Assembly (NCBI GenBank): GCA_027314515.1
Contig: DAHVAR010000214.1
Location: forward strand, 1 to 35,695
Direction: 5' to 3'
Source: Actinomycetota bacterium
GTDB taxonomy: Bacteria; Actinomycetota; Actinomycetes; Streptosporangiales; Streptosporangiaceae
Length of the DNA stretch: 35,695 nucleotides
The notes beneath the pieces were generated by a model that saw only the letters and a program-made list of their open reading frames with translations, made no database searches and was not told where the DNA came from. Below, in pieces: positions 5,942 to 14,277 of this stretch. How positions within the stretch are numbered: position 1 is the first letter of the stretch; each line of letters opens with the position of its first letter. Made by a program: the position numbers and the translations under genes.

Positions 5942-8284
5942 CTAGTCGCGGTGCACTTCGGGTAACCCGGCCGGCGGGTAGCCCGGTGCGGGCGGCCCGG
6001 CCGCGGGGTTCCACACGTAGATCGGGCGGCCGCCGGCATCCCCGTCGTCGCCAGGGGAAGTGTCGGGCTCGCTTCCGGCCGGCTCCCACAGCGACCCGCT
6101 CGGCGACAGCGGCGCTGCCCTGGCCGGGCGCGGAGTCCGGACCGGCAATCCGTCCGGGCCCGCAGGGGCCTGGCCCGTGTCCGGCTGGTGCGCGCTCATA
6201 CCGCCCGCCGACTCCGGCCGGCTGCCGCTAAGCGGGGTGGCGCTCCACGTATGCCGTCCGTGCGCATCGGGCTCGCGGTACTGGCTGGGCTGGTACTGGC
6301 TGGGCTGGCGGCTGCCGCTCAGCACCGAGCCTTCGATGACCGGTCCGGCAGCCGGCGCCGGGTGCCACCTGGCAGCATCCCGGCCGATGTCGCCCCGGTC
6401 GGGCCAGGCACCGTGGCCTGCTGGGGGACTGCCAACGGGCGAGTTCCAGGTAGCCGGTGCCTGGCTGCCGGCTGTCGGCCGGATCGGCCGACCCGGCTGA
6501 TCCGGCCGATCCGGGCCGGGCTGACTGCCAGGCTGGTCGTCTGGCCGGAACAGCGACTGGGAAGGCTCAGCCTGCAAGCTCTGCCCGCCCGGCTGGCTCG
6601 GCCGACCGCCTGGCAGCGCGGCTGGCGGCGGCGTACCACCGATCGCGTGCCGGCCCGCGGTGGCCGTCCACGGCAACTCCGTGTCCGGAGCTGAAGCAGG
6701 CTCCCACGGAGGCGACCCGGAGACCACGGGGCGTCGGCTCACGGCTCGCGTAGCCGGGCCGTGAGCCAGCAGTCCGCCAGACTCCGGCGTTGCGGCCGGC
6801 GTGACGGCGGCGATTGCTGCAGCGCCCCCAGCCTGCCGCCCTGCCGCCGTGGCGAACAATCCGTCGGCAGTCCCGCCGCGGGAGGTGCCCACCCTGCCTG
6901 TGTAGCTGCGGTCGGCTGGGACGCCAAGGCCGGATTGATCCGGCTGGTAGAGCGGCGAGGTGAAGACCTCCAGCATCCGGTCTCCATCGGCGGCAGCGGC
7001 AGCCGCCTGGGGGTAACGAGACTGTCCCTGACGGTGCGCCCACTGAGGGGTCACCGCTGGCGGGCTGGTGGCGGGTCGCCGGCGCCGCGCGGCGACCGCG
7101 TACCCGCCGATCAGCAACAGCAGCACCGCCAGCAAACCTGCCGAGACCTCGCCGGCCTGGAGCAGCTGGGACCCGATGCCTGCGGTCGCGGAGGCTGCCG
7201 GGATGGCACGGGGTGCCACCAGCGGCCGGGCGCCAGCCCCTGCGCGAGCGCCCGGCGGCGTGGCCAGCGCGGCCGCGGCCGCTATCGCATTCTGGGCATC
7301 GACCGTGCCGTAGCCGGATCCGTCTGCCCGGCCACCCGCCGGGCGGTAGACGGTGCTGGAGGTGATGGCCTTGCGGACCTGGCTGGCCGGCAGGCCCGGA
7401 TACTGGGCTCTGATCAGCGCGGCGACTCCGGCCACGATGGCGCTGGCCGCGCTCGTGCTGCTGATGGTCTGGTAGCCGCCCGTGCTGGCGGCGGCCACCA
7501 CGCCCGCTCCAGCGGCCGTCACCGCGACGTAACTGCGATGACTGGACCAGGGAGCCTTGATGAAGGCTGAGTCGAAGGCGCCTACTGCGATAACGCCCCG
7601 GTACGCCGCCGGGTAGTTGGGCGCGTCTGACGAGGTTCCGTCATCACCGGCGGGCGCGACGAGGACAACGTCGTGCGCTAGCGCGTAGTTCACTGCCGAT
7701 TGCTCCGCCCGGCTCCCGCCGGCTGCCGCCGGCGCGCCGCCAGTTCCGGAACTGCCCGGCTGGCCGGGATCGATGGGCAGGTCGATGACGCTGGCACCGT
7801 GCCCTACCGCGTACCGGATCCCGGCGGCGATCGCGTTGGGGATCGCCGCTGCGGTAGCGGCGAGGCCGAGTTCGGGGTCGTCAGCCGGGAGCGTCACCGG
7901 GATCGACAGGATCCTCGCGGCGGGCGCCACGCCGAGGATGCCCGAGCCTTGGCCGCGCCCTGCAATGAGACTCGCGATCGGGGTGCCCTGCTCGCCGAAG
8001 TACTGGCCGGATGCGACCGGGGCTCCGGCCGGGGCTGGTGCCGTCGTGAGGGCTCCGGCCAGGTCGGCGTAACGAGCCTGGACGCCGTCGCTCAGCACGG
8101 CCACGGTCACGCCTGCGCCGCGCGACGTATCCCACGCAGTCGTGACGCCCAGGGCGCGAAGCCACCACTCTTGCCGCCGGACCTGGTCAGCATGCGCGAC
8201 GGGCATGCCAGCCACGCCGATCGTGACGACCGCGGTCCCGGTGGCGATCAGTGCCAGGGCGGGGCGGGGGAACCTCAGCGGCAC
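5942..8284 (-). CDS. Membrane-anchored subtilisin-fold (S8, mycosin-like) protein, catalytic residues degenerate
   Basis: A 780-residue protein with a signal peptide (residues 1-33, ending VAHAD), an S8-like domain (about 35-340), a transmembrane segment (about 381-398, GLLAVLLLLIGGYAVAARRR) and a long cytoplasmic Pro/Gly/Ser/Gln-rich tail of about 380 residues. The domain order matches mycosin-like proteases of Actinobacteria. The active site does not. The DTG motif reads SDG (Ser65-Asp66), HGTxxA reads QGTPIA (Gln99 in place of the catalytic His), and the oxyanion Asn is Asp214 in PAGDDG. Only the nucleophile region STSAAS (Ser278) is kept. I infer a pseudoprotease with a binding or scaffold role. 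The GTG at 8284 has GGAAGG ten bases upstream; an in-frame ATG at 8326 is an alternative. It lies downstream of the DUF62 gene on the same strand. Confidence 0.85.
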   Translation of the reverse strand: MPLRFPRPALALIATGTAVVTIGVAGMPVAHADQVRRQEWWLRALGVTTAWDTSRGAGVTVAVLSDGVQARYADLAGALTTAPAPAGAPVASGQYFGEQGTPIASLIAGRGQGSGILGVAPAARILSIPVTLPADDPELGLAATAAAIPNAIAAGIRYAVGHGASVIDLPIDPGQPGSSGTGGAPAAAGGSRAEQSAVNYALAHDVVLVAPAGDDGTSSDAPNYPAAYRGVIAVGAFDSAFIKAPWSSHRSYVAVTAAGAGVVAAASTGGYQTISSTSAASAIVAGVAALIRAQYPGLPASQVRKAITSSTVYRPAGGRADGSGYGTVDAQNAIAAAAALATPPGARAGAGARPLVAPRAIPAASATAGIGSQLLQAGEVSAGLLAVLLLLIGGYAVAARRRRPATSPPAVTPQWAHRQGQSRYPQAAAAAADGDRMLEVFTSPLYQPDQSGLGVPADRSYTGRVGTSRGGTADGLFATAAGRQAGGAAAIAAVTPAATPESGGLLAHGPATRAVSRRPVVSGSPPWEPASAPDTELPWTATAGRHAIGGTPPPAALPGGRPSQPGGQSLQAEPSQSLFRPDDQPGSQPGPDRPDQPGRPIRPTAGSQAPATWNSPVGSPPAGHGAWPDRGDIGRDAARWHPAPAAGPVIEGSVLSGSRQPSQYQPSQYREPDAHGRHTWSATPLSGSRPESAGGMSAHQPDTGQAPAGPDGLPVRTPRPARAAPLSPSGSLWEPAGSEPDTSPGDDGDAGGRPIYVWNPAAGPPAPGYPPAGLPEVHRD

Positions 8285-8397
8285 GCCGTACTTGCCTTCC
8301 GTTATGAGTACCGCACATTGTGCCACGTAATGACCATTTGCGTGCTATCTGAGCGCAGCGAGGATGCTGGTCGCAGGTGGGCGCGACGTGCCGCCTC

Positions 8398-9216
8398 TCA
8401 GGCGCCGTGCGCCTGGGAGATCTTGACGTGCGCTCCCGGCGGCAGGCCGAGTTGCTGCGCGGCATCTCCAGCGTTGATTGCGAGCGAGATAAGTCCGGCA
8501 CTGTCCGTGAAAGCGACGATCTCGCCCGGCGCCCCGGCCGCGAACGTATCGAGGTAGGGCACCGTGAACTGGCGCCGTCCACAGCGCACGATGACTGGCG
8601 AACCGATCCCGATGCCCAGCATTCCGGCGTCGGCGGCCGGAATCGACAACTGCACGTTCCCGAACCTGTCGACGGACATCACCTCGCCCTCCGCGGCTCC
8701 GTCGTGCAGCCTGCTCGTGGGAGCCGGCAGCGCGATCAGGTCATCGATGCCGATCTGCTCGCCTGCTTCGCGCAGGTTTAGTCCCGCAGCCAGGTGGGCG
8801 GCTGCTGGCATGAAAATGTCGCGACCGTGGAAGGTGGCCGACACCGGGTGCAGCCAGAGGTCGCCATTGGTCAGTTGCACGGCCTCCTTGGCGCCGCCGA
8901 GGGCGGCTATCGCCCAGGACAGCAGGCCGTTGTCCGGGCCGACGAAGATGCTATCCGCCGCCGCCACGGCAATCGCCCGGCGGCTCGTGCCGACACCCGG
9001 ATCGACCACTGCCACATGCACTGCGGGAGGCAGGTATCCGACTGTCTGGGCGAGCACCGCCGCGCCCCGGCGCACGTCGCCTGGCTGTACAAGGTGCGTG
9101 ATGTCGATGACCCGAGCGGCCGGCTCGATCCTGGCTGCCGCGCCGTGGCAAGCTGCCACGAAGCCGTCCTCTAGGCCGTAGTCGGTAAGAAAGCTGATGT
9201 AGCTGTAGGCGGTCAC
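8398..9216 (-). CDS. SAM hydroxide adenosyltransferase / SAM hydrolase (DUF62)
   Basis: A 272-residue protein of the DUF62 family, relatives of fluorinase and chlorinase that use water or hydroxide to cleave S-adenosylmethionine to adenosine and methionine. It opens ISFLTDYGLEDGFVAACHG with the conserved Asp. VVDPGVGTSRRAIAV and IFVGPDNGLLSWA are family signatures, FHGRDIFMPAAAHLA follows, and a C-terminal beta domain with DRFGNVQLSIP closes it. The GTG at 9216 (VTAYSYISF) is preferred because relatives begin there; an ATG at 9252 is possible. It lies divergent from the DUF3263 gene, with 106 bases between. The physiological role of these enzymes is poorly known. Confidence 0.9.
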   Translation of the reverse strand: MTAYSYISFLTDYGLEDGFVAACHGAAARIEPAARVIDITHLVQPGDVRRGAAVLAQTVGYLPPAVHVAVVDPGVGTSRRAIAVAAADSIFVGPDNGLLSWAIAALGGAKEAVQLTNGDLWLHPVSATFHGRDIFMPAAAHLAAGLNLREAGEQIGIDDLIALPAPTSRLHDGAAEGEVMSVDRFGNVQLSIPAADAGMLGIGIGSPVIVRCGRRQFTVPYLDTFAAGAPGEIVAFTDSAGLISLAINAGDAAQQLGLPPGAHVKISQAHGA

Positions 9217-9322
9217 GACTGGCCAGCGTACGTTGCCGGTGGCGTGGCGCATAGGGACGGGCCATCGCCTGGCCGCAGCCCTGCAGCCTACTATGGGGTC
9301 GGGCGGGTTGCCGGGAGGCCGG

Positions 9323-9565
9323 ATGGCTGCATTGTCCGAGCGTGATATGCGCATCCTGGCATTCGAGCGGAGCTGGTGGCGGCTGGCTGGCGCTAAGGAG
9401 CGGGAGATCCTGGAGGTGTTCAGCATGCCTGTCACCAGGTACTACCAGCTGCTGAACGAGCTGATCGACCGGCCAGAGGCGGCCGAGTTCGACCCGGTGC
9501 TGGTCACCAGGCTCCGGCGGCAGCGCGCCAGGCGCCAGCGGATGCGCTCGGCCCGGCCTGACTGA
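9323..9565 (+). CDS. DUF3263 small helix-turn-helix-like protein
   Basis: An 80-residue actinobacterial protein. LSERDMRILAFERSWWRLAG, followed by AKEREILEVF and TRYYQLLNELIDRPEA, matches DUF3263 across its whole length. The KEREI...TRYYQLLN stretch reads like a helix-turn-helix, so DNA binding is plausible but unproven. The tail is strongly basic (RLRRQRARRQR). Start ATG 9323 has GGGAGG six bases upstream, and a TACTAT -10-like box sits at 9288-9293. Its stop lies five bases before the otsB start, so the two are co-transcribed. Confidence 0.88.
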   Translation: MAALSERDMRILAFERSWWRLAGAKEREILEVFSMPVTRYYQLLNELIDRPEAAEFDPVLVTRLRRQRARRQRMRSARPD

Positions 9566-9570
9566 CGGCC

Positions 9571-10446
9571 GTGCCGGGCCAGGATCGCAGCCAGGTGGCC
9601 GCGCACGGACTGCCGGTACCGCCGACTGCCGAGGGCAAGGCCGGGCTGGCTGCGCTGGTAGCTCATCCCCGCCGGTCCCTGATCGCGGTCGATTTCGACG
9701 GTACGCTGGCGCCGATCGTGGCGGACCCCGCCCGAGCGAGGGCCACGCCCGCCGCCACTGCCGCGCTCACGCGCCTGGCCGGGCTGGCCGGAACCGTCGC
9801 CATCATCACCGGCCGCCCCGCTGCCGACGGCGCGTCGTTCGCCGGGGTCGCCGCGGTGCCCGGCGTGATCGTTCTCGGGCATTACGGCAGGCAACGCTGG
9901 GAACGGGGCCGGTTGTCCGGCCCGGAACCGCCGCCCGGCCTGGAGACCGCGCGGACTGAGCTCCCGGCCGTCCTGGCCGGCGCCGGCGCCGGGGCCGGCG
10001 TCTTCGTCGAGGACAAGGACGATGCGCTGGCCGTCCACACCCGGCGGGCCGCCACGCCGCAGGCAGAACTGGACCGGCTCCGGGGTCCGCTCGCCGCGCT
10101 GGCTGCACGCACTGGGCTGGCCGTGGAACCCGGCCGGCTGGTGCTGGAGCTTCGGCCGCCGGGCGCTGACAAGGGCGGCGCGATCCGGGAACTAGCGGCC
10201 GAGCGCCGACCGTCGGCGATCTTGTTCTGCGGTGACGACCTCGGGGACTCACCAGCGTTCGCCGCGGTGCGTGAGCTGCGCGGCCGGGGCATCCCTGGAC
10301 TGCTGGTGTGCAGCGGCTCGGCCGAGGTGCCCGACCTCGGCGTGGCGGCCGATCTGGTAGTGGATGGTCCGGCCGGCGTGGCCGGGCTACTGGCCGGCCT
10401 GGCCGACGCTTTCGCGGCCGCGGATCACGGCGGGCTCGCCGACTGA
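9571..10446 (+). CDS. otsB: Trehalose-6-phosphate phosphatase
   Basis: A 291-residue HAD-superfamily enzyme. Motif I is AVDFDGTLAPI with the catalytic Asp41 and Asp43. IITGRPA (motif II region) follows, then Lys201 in GADKGGAIREL, and motif IV is CGDDLGDSPAF (Asp222, Asp223). It removes phosphate from trehalose 6-phosphate to give trehalose, the second step of the OtsA-OtsB pathway. The GTG at 9571 follows the DUF3263 stop by five bases. The C-terminal end faces the end of otsA only seven bases away. Confidence 0.92.
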   Translation: MPGQDRSQVAAHGLPVPPTAEGKAGLAALVAHPRRSLIAVDFDGTLAPIVADPARARATPAATAALTRLAGLAGTVAIITGRPAADGASFAGVAAVPGVIVLGHYGRQRWERGRLSGPEPPPGLETARTELPAVLAGAGAGAGVFVEDKDDALAVHTRRAATPQAELDRLRGPLAALAARTGLAVEPGRLVLELRPPGADKGGAIRELAAERRPSAILFCGDDLGDSPAFAAVRELRGRGIPGLLVCSGSAEVPDLGVAADLVVDGPAGVAGLLAGLADAFAAADHGGLAD

Positions 10447-10453
10447 GTCGCTG

Positions 10454-11953
10454 TCAGCCCACGGGCAGCTGGTCAAGGGCGGCTAGCTGGCCGCCCAGCC
10501 AGCGGCTCGGCGGCATCGCGGCGGCGGCCGCGGCCAGTGCCGCGTTTCGCCGGGTGCGCTCGGCCGAGCTCATGGCCAGCGCCTCGTGCAAGGCCCGCGC
10601 TGTCTGGCCGATGTCGAACGGGTTGACCATCAGCGCATGCTCGCCGAGCTCGTCCGCCGCGCCAGCCTCGGTGGACAGCACCAGCGCGCAACCTCGGTCG
10701 GACAGGACAGGGCCCTCCTTTGCGACCAGGTTCATCCCGTCCCTGATCGGGTTGACCAGCATCACGTCGGCCAGCCGGCACGCGGCCAAGGAACGTGGGT
10801 AGTCGTCGGTTACTTCCAGCAGCAGCGGATCCCAGCCCGGAACGGCGAACTCGTCTTCGATCTGCCGCGCCATCCGCTGCACGGCCGCGGTGTACTCCCG
10901 GTACTCGGGCAGGTCATGCCGGGATGGATAGGCGAACGCCACGTGTACCACCTTGCGGTGCCACTGCGGCCGGGTGCGGAGCAGCTCGCGGTAGGCCTCC
11001 AGACCGCGGACGATGTTCTTGGAGAGCTCGGTCCGGTCTACCCGGACGATCAGCCGCAGCCCAGCGGTCGCCTCGGCCAGGGCCGCCATCCGGCTCACCA
11101 CATCCCGCTCGGCAGCCCGCGCGCGGAGCTGGTCCGCATTCACGCCGAGCGGGTGGACGCCGATGCTCGTGACGTGGTCGGCGTACCTGACCTGGCTGCG
11201 GGCCGAGTCGACCTCCGCATCCAGGAACTCCGCGCAGCAGTCTATGAAGGCGTCTGCCCAGCGCCGGCAGAGGAAGCCGGCGTGATCAGCGCCGAGAATC
11301 CCGGCCAGCACCTCGCGGCCGACGTCGTGCGGCAGCATGCGGTAGTAATCCGGCGGCGCCCACGGGGTATGCGAGAAATGCGCGATCGGCGTACCCGGTG
11401 CCCGCTCCGCGAGCATCCGCGGGGCCAGGCACAGGTGGTAGTCCTGGATGACGGCCCTGGCCGGCCGGCTGGGCCTGGCTGCCGCAGCCGTGTCTGCCGT
11501 GGCGCTGGCCGCGTCGGCAAGGGCGTCCGCGAACATCTCGTTGTAGCTGCGGAAGGCGGCCCACTCGCGGGCGAAGGCCGGTCCGAAGGCCGGCCGGTTC
11601 GGCGTGTCGTACAGCATGTGGTGCACGAACCAGAGAGTCGAATTGGCGACCGCGTTGTAAGCCCGCTGAAACATCGACGGCGGGATGTCGAGCATGCGCA
11701 CTGCCGCGCCGTCCCCGGCTTGACCCGGATCGAGCATCCCGTCTGGCGCGGCACGCGCCGCAGCCCGGTCTCCGTCGCCCAGCGCCGCGCAGACCCACAG
11801 CATGTCCGATTCGTCAGCCACCGCAGACAAGCCCGACACCATGCCTCCGCCGCCGCGGCTCGCCGACAGGCGTCCGTCATCTCCGCGCGTGAAGGAGACC
11901 GGCCCCCGGTTGGAAGCGATCAGTACTGGCGCGGCGGCCCGTGCTTCGCCCAT
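10454..11953 (-). CDS. otsA: Trehalose-6-phosphate synthase (GT20)
   Basis: A 499-residue glycosyltransferase family 20 enzyme that joins a nucleotide-activated glucose to glucose 6-phosphate to make trehalose 6-phosphate. Signatures seen are VLIASNRGPVSF with the GGGGMVSGL loop, WFVHHMLYD, VIQDYHLCLAPRML, HFSHTPWAPPDYYRMLP, RVDRTELSKNIVRGLEAYRE (the actinobacterial form of the donor-binding segment) and the C-terminal NPIRDGMNLVAKEGPVLSDR. The ATG at 11953 follows the GrpB gene by 11 bases on the same strand, so these two are probably co-transcribed. No ribosome site is obvious, so coupling to the upstream gene is likely. Length is normal for bacterial OtsA. Confidence 0.93.
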   Translation of the reverse strand: MGEARAAAPVLIASNRGPVSFTRGDDGRLSASRGGGGMVSGLSAVADESDMLWVCAALGDGDRAAARAAPDGMLDPGQAGDGAAVRMLDIPPSMFQRAYNAVANSTLWFVHHMLYDTPNRPAFGPAFAREWAAFRSYNEMFADALADAASATADTAAAARPSRPARAVIQDYHLCLAPRMLAERAPGTPIAHFSHTPWAPPDYYRMLPHDVGREVLAGILGADHAGFLCRRWADAFIDCCAEFLDAEVDSARSQVRYADHVTSIGVHPLGVNADQLRARAAERDVVSRMAALAEATAGLRLIVRVDRTELSKNIVRGLEAYRELLRTRPQWHRKVVHVAFAYPSRHDLPEYREYTAAVQRMARQIEDEFAVPGWDPLLLEVTDDYPRSLAACRLADVMLVNPIRDGMNLVAKEGPVLSDRGCALVLSTEAGAADELGEHALMVNPFDIGQTARALHEALAMSSAERTRRNAALAAAAAAMPPSRWLGGQLAALDQLPVG

Positions 11954-11964
11954 GTTTCAGGAGA

Positions 11965-12525
11965 CTAACCGGCCGCGGCCGTGGTGCCAGCGGCCGGCCT
12001 GCCGCGCCGCGGCTGCCGGGCCGGCTGGCGAGCCAGCCGCAGTAACTCGGCGACAAGATCCGCCTTGCCGGCGACGTAAGCCTCCCGGTCAGTCGCCAGC
12101 AGCGGTGCCAAGCTGAGCTTCAGCGCGGCATACCGCTCGCGCTCGGCTGGCTGCCTTCGCAAATAGTCAAGCAGGTCCACGTGGTCGTGGTACGCAGGGC
12201 TGCCGGCCACAACCAGATACAGATGGTGATAGGGCAGGTCAGGCACCGCTTCGAAGGCCTCCCGGCCGGGGATGCCCTGATCGCCGTTATGCCGCCACCC
12301 GGCCGCTGCCAGCCCGGCTATTGCCGGGGGGACTAGAGCCTGGCCGGGCACGACGACATCGAGGTCGATGATCGGCTTAGCTGCCAGGCCCGGCACGGAC
12401 GTACTGCCGACGTGGATCGTCTCGTGCGGAACCGCTCTCAGCGCGGCGTCCACCCGCAGGCGAAGGGACACAAACTGATCAGGCCAGCGTGGGTCATACG
12501 GGACGACAGCCGCCGCGATGGTCAT
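11965..12525 (-). CDS. GrpB family protein (UPF0157, nucleotidyltransferase-like fold)
   Basis: A 186-residue protein of the GrpB/UPF0157 family. VVPYDPRWPDQF, the signature IHVGSTSVPGLAAKPIIDLD (a polymerase-beta-like GS motif followed by D-x-D), and YHHLYLVVAGSP with the later HVDLLDYLRRQPAERERYAALK all match. Members are sometimes fused to CoaE (dephospho-CoA kinase), but their own reaction is unknown. The start is ATG 12525 (MTIAAAVVPYD); a longer frame to 12579 has no support. The tail is rich in Arg, Gln and Ala. It lies just upstream of otsA on the same strand. Confidence 0.87.
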   Translation of the reverse strand: MTIAAAVVPYDPRWPDQFVSLRLRVDAALRAVPHETIHVGSTSVPGLAAKPIIDLDVVVPGQALVPPAIAGLAAAGWRHNGDQGIPGREAFEAVPDLPYHHLYLVVAGSPAYHDHVDLLDYLRRQPAERERYAALKLSLAPLLATDREAYVAGKADLVAELLRLARQPARQPRRGRPAAGTTAAAG

Positions 12526-12734
12526 CCGGTCATCGTGGCACAAGCTACCTGAATAGCGCGCCGCGATGGCATCCGGCACTGCGCAACGCTCGCATCGCAG
12601 GCATGGCCTGACAGGGGATCACGACCCCTGTATTCGCTCCATCTCGGCCGTTCGTGTTACAGTCCCGGTGGACAACATGCGACCGAGCCCCAGGTCAGCC
12701 GGGGTTCGGCGGTTACTTACCTAACTGAATATTG

Positions 12735-12918
12735 CTCATCCAGAGGGGTGGAGGGAACGGCCCGATGAAGCCCCGGCAACCATCACGTTGAAGTGCGCCT
12801 GACGTAGCCAGACTTACTGGCGCGGCGCACTGAACGACGCAGCGCAGCGAAGGCGGCGAGGCCGTCACGTGACTGGTGCCAACTCCGGCCCGCGGCACAA
12901 GCCGCCGGGACAGATGAG
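12735..12918 (+). promoter_or_regulatory. SAM-I (S-box) riboswitch with an enlarged P3 arm
   Basis: P1 is formed by CTCATC (12735-12740) and GATGAG (12913-12918), exact complements. The core follows the S-box consensus: AGAGGGGTGGAGGGAACGGC, then CCGATGAAGCCCCGGCAACC, and GGTGCCAACTCC starting P4. P3 is unusually long. TCACGT (12783-12788) pairs with ACGTGA (12867-12872), enclosing two further helices: AGTGCGCC/GGCGCACT (12792-12799 with 12824-12831) and GACG/CGTC (12836-12839 with 12863-12866). The 3' P1 strand runs into the ribosome site of the following GTG (GAGGAGAGAGG), and no terminator separates them. SAM binding would therefore stabilise P1 and block translation; that mechanism is inference. 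A leader hairpin sits upstream (12683-12709). Confidence 0.92.
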
Positions 12919-12934
12919 GAGAGAGGCCTCGCCA

Positions 12935-14275
12935 GTGAGTTCCACGCTGACCAATCAAGCAAGTTCATCGGCTGCGCCTGCGGCCCCGACCGCAGCCGCA
13001 TCGCCGGATGCCACCCCGTCCAGGTTCGGGTTCGCCACCCATCTCGCCTGCCGCGAATGCGGGCACACCCGCACTCTCGGTTCGACTCACGCGTGTGACC
13101 AGTGCTTCGGGCCGCTTGAGGTGGCTTACGACCTGCCGCCTCTCACCCGCGCGCGCATCGAGCGCGGCCCGCTGAGCATGTGGCGGTACGCCAGCCTGCT
13201 GCCGGTGCCGCCGGACGTAGCGAGCCGCCCGAACCTCGACCCGGGCTGGACCAGGCTGATCCGCGCGGATCAGCTCGCGCAGGTGCTCGGCATGCGGGAG
13301 CTGTGGATCAAGGATGAACGCGGTAATCCCACGCACTCCTTCAAGGACCGGGTTGTGGGGGTCGCGCTCGCGGCCGCCCTCGAGCTCGGCTTCAAGGTTC
13401 TGGCCTGCCCGTCTACTGGCAACCTGGCCAACGCCGTGGCGGCCGCGGCGGCCCGCGCGGGCATCCGTTCCGTGGTCCTCATCCCGGCCGACCTCGAGCC
13501 GCAAAAGGTCATCGGCTCCGCCGTTTACGGGGGCTCGCTGGTCGCGGTAAAGGGCAGCTACGACGATGTCAACCGGCTCGCGTCCGAACTCGCGGACGAG
13601 CGCGAGGACTGGGCGTTCGTCAACGTGAACGTGCGGCCCTACTACGCCGAGGGCTCCAAGACCATCGGCTTCGAGATTGCCGAGCAACTCGGCTGGCGGT
13701 TGCCGGAGCAGATCGTGGTGCCCGTCGCGTCCGGTGCGCAGCTAGTGAAGATCGACAAGGCATTTCGCGAGCTCATTGCCACCGGCCTGGCCGACCAGGC
13801 TCCCTACCGGGTGTACGGAGCGCAGGCGACGGGCTGCTCGCCGGTCGCCGCGGCGTTCCGGGCCGGGCACGACGTCGTGCAGCCGGTCCGGCCCGCGACC
13901 ATAGCCAAGTCGCTGGCGATCGGGAACCCGGCAGACGGCCCGTATGTGCTCGACGTGGTGCGCCGCACCGGGGGCTGCGTCGCGGATGTCGATGACGGCG
14001 AGCTGGTGGCTGCCATCAAGCTGCTGGCAGCCACCGAGGGCGTGTTCGCCGAAACCGCCGGCGGGGTGACCCTGGCCGTTCTCCAGAAGCTGCTGAAGGA
14101 GGGCCAGATCGACCCGGACGCGCGTACGGTGATCGTCAACTCGGGTGACGGGCTGAAGACACCGGATGCGGTAAGCAGCGCAATCGAGGGGGTATCCGCC
14201 ATCCCGCCGACGCTGGCGGCCTTTGCCGAGCGCGTGCCGGGGCTCGCGGTGAGCGCTGCAAGAAAGGCAGGCTGA
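12935..14275 (+). CDS. thrC: Threonine synthase-family PLP enzyme (ThrC-like; candidate SAM-regulated homocysteine-forming enzyme)
   Basis: A 446-residue fold-type II PLP enzyme. After a low-complexity Ala/Ser/Pro N-terminus comes a zinc-ribbon-like CxxC pair (Cys39, Cys42, Cys54, Cys57). The PLP lysine is in NPTHSFKDR (Lys137), and STGNLANAV (residues 160-168) is the phosphate-binding loop. Later segments match long-form ThrC. That enzyme converts O-phosphohomoserine to threonine. Two contexts do not fit plain threonine synthesis: the SAM-I riboswitch immediately upstream, which normally governs methionine supply, and the sulfur-carrier gene two bases downstream. A homocysteine-forming role with that carrier is therefore possible. 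The GTG at 12935 has GAGAGG eight bases upstream; an in-frame ATG at 12914 lies inside the riboswitch P1. The family is certain; the reaction is not. Confidence 0.88.
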   Translation: MSSTLTNQASSSAAPAAPTAAASPDATPSRFGFATHLACRECGHTRTLGSTHACDQCFGPLEVAYDLPPLTRARIERGPLSMWRYASLLPVPPDVASRPNLDPGWTRLIRADQLAQVLGMRELWIKDERGNPTHSFKDRVVGVALAAALELGFKVLACPSTGNLANAVAAAAARAGIRSVVLIPADLEPQKVIGSAVYGGSLVAVKGSYDDVNRLASELADEREDWAFVNVNVRPYYAEGSKTIGFEIAEQLGWRLPEQIVVPVASGAQLVKIDKAFRELIATGLADQAPYRVYGAQATGCSPVAAAFRAGHDVVQPVRPATIAKSLAIGNPADGPYVLDVVRRTGGCVADVDDGELVAAIKLLAATEGVFAETAGGVTLAVLQKLLKEGQIDPDARTVIVNSGDGLKTPDAVSSAIEGVSAIPPTLAAFAERVPGLAVSAARKAG

Positions 14276-14277
14276 GC

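Noticed and set aside
10586-11968. 460-codon plus-strand frame opposite otsA
   Set aside because: The otsA frame carries all GT20 motifs; the opposite frame has no motif and an Arg/Val-rich shadow composition.
12683-12709. Hairpin CCGAGCCCC/GGGGTTCGG before the riboswitch as a terminator
   Set aside because: It lies upstream of the aptamer on the likely transcript, and stopping there would silence the operon. It has no T-tract. It is more likely a leader stem or chance.
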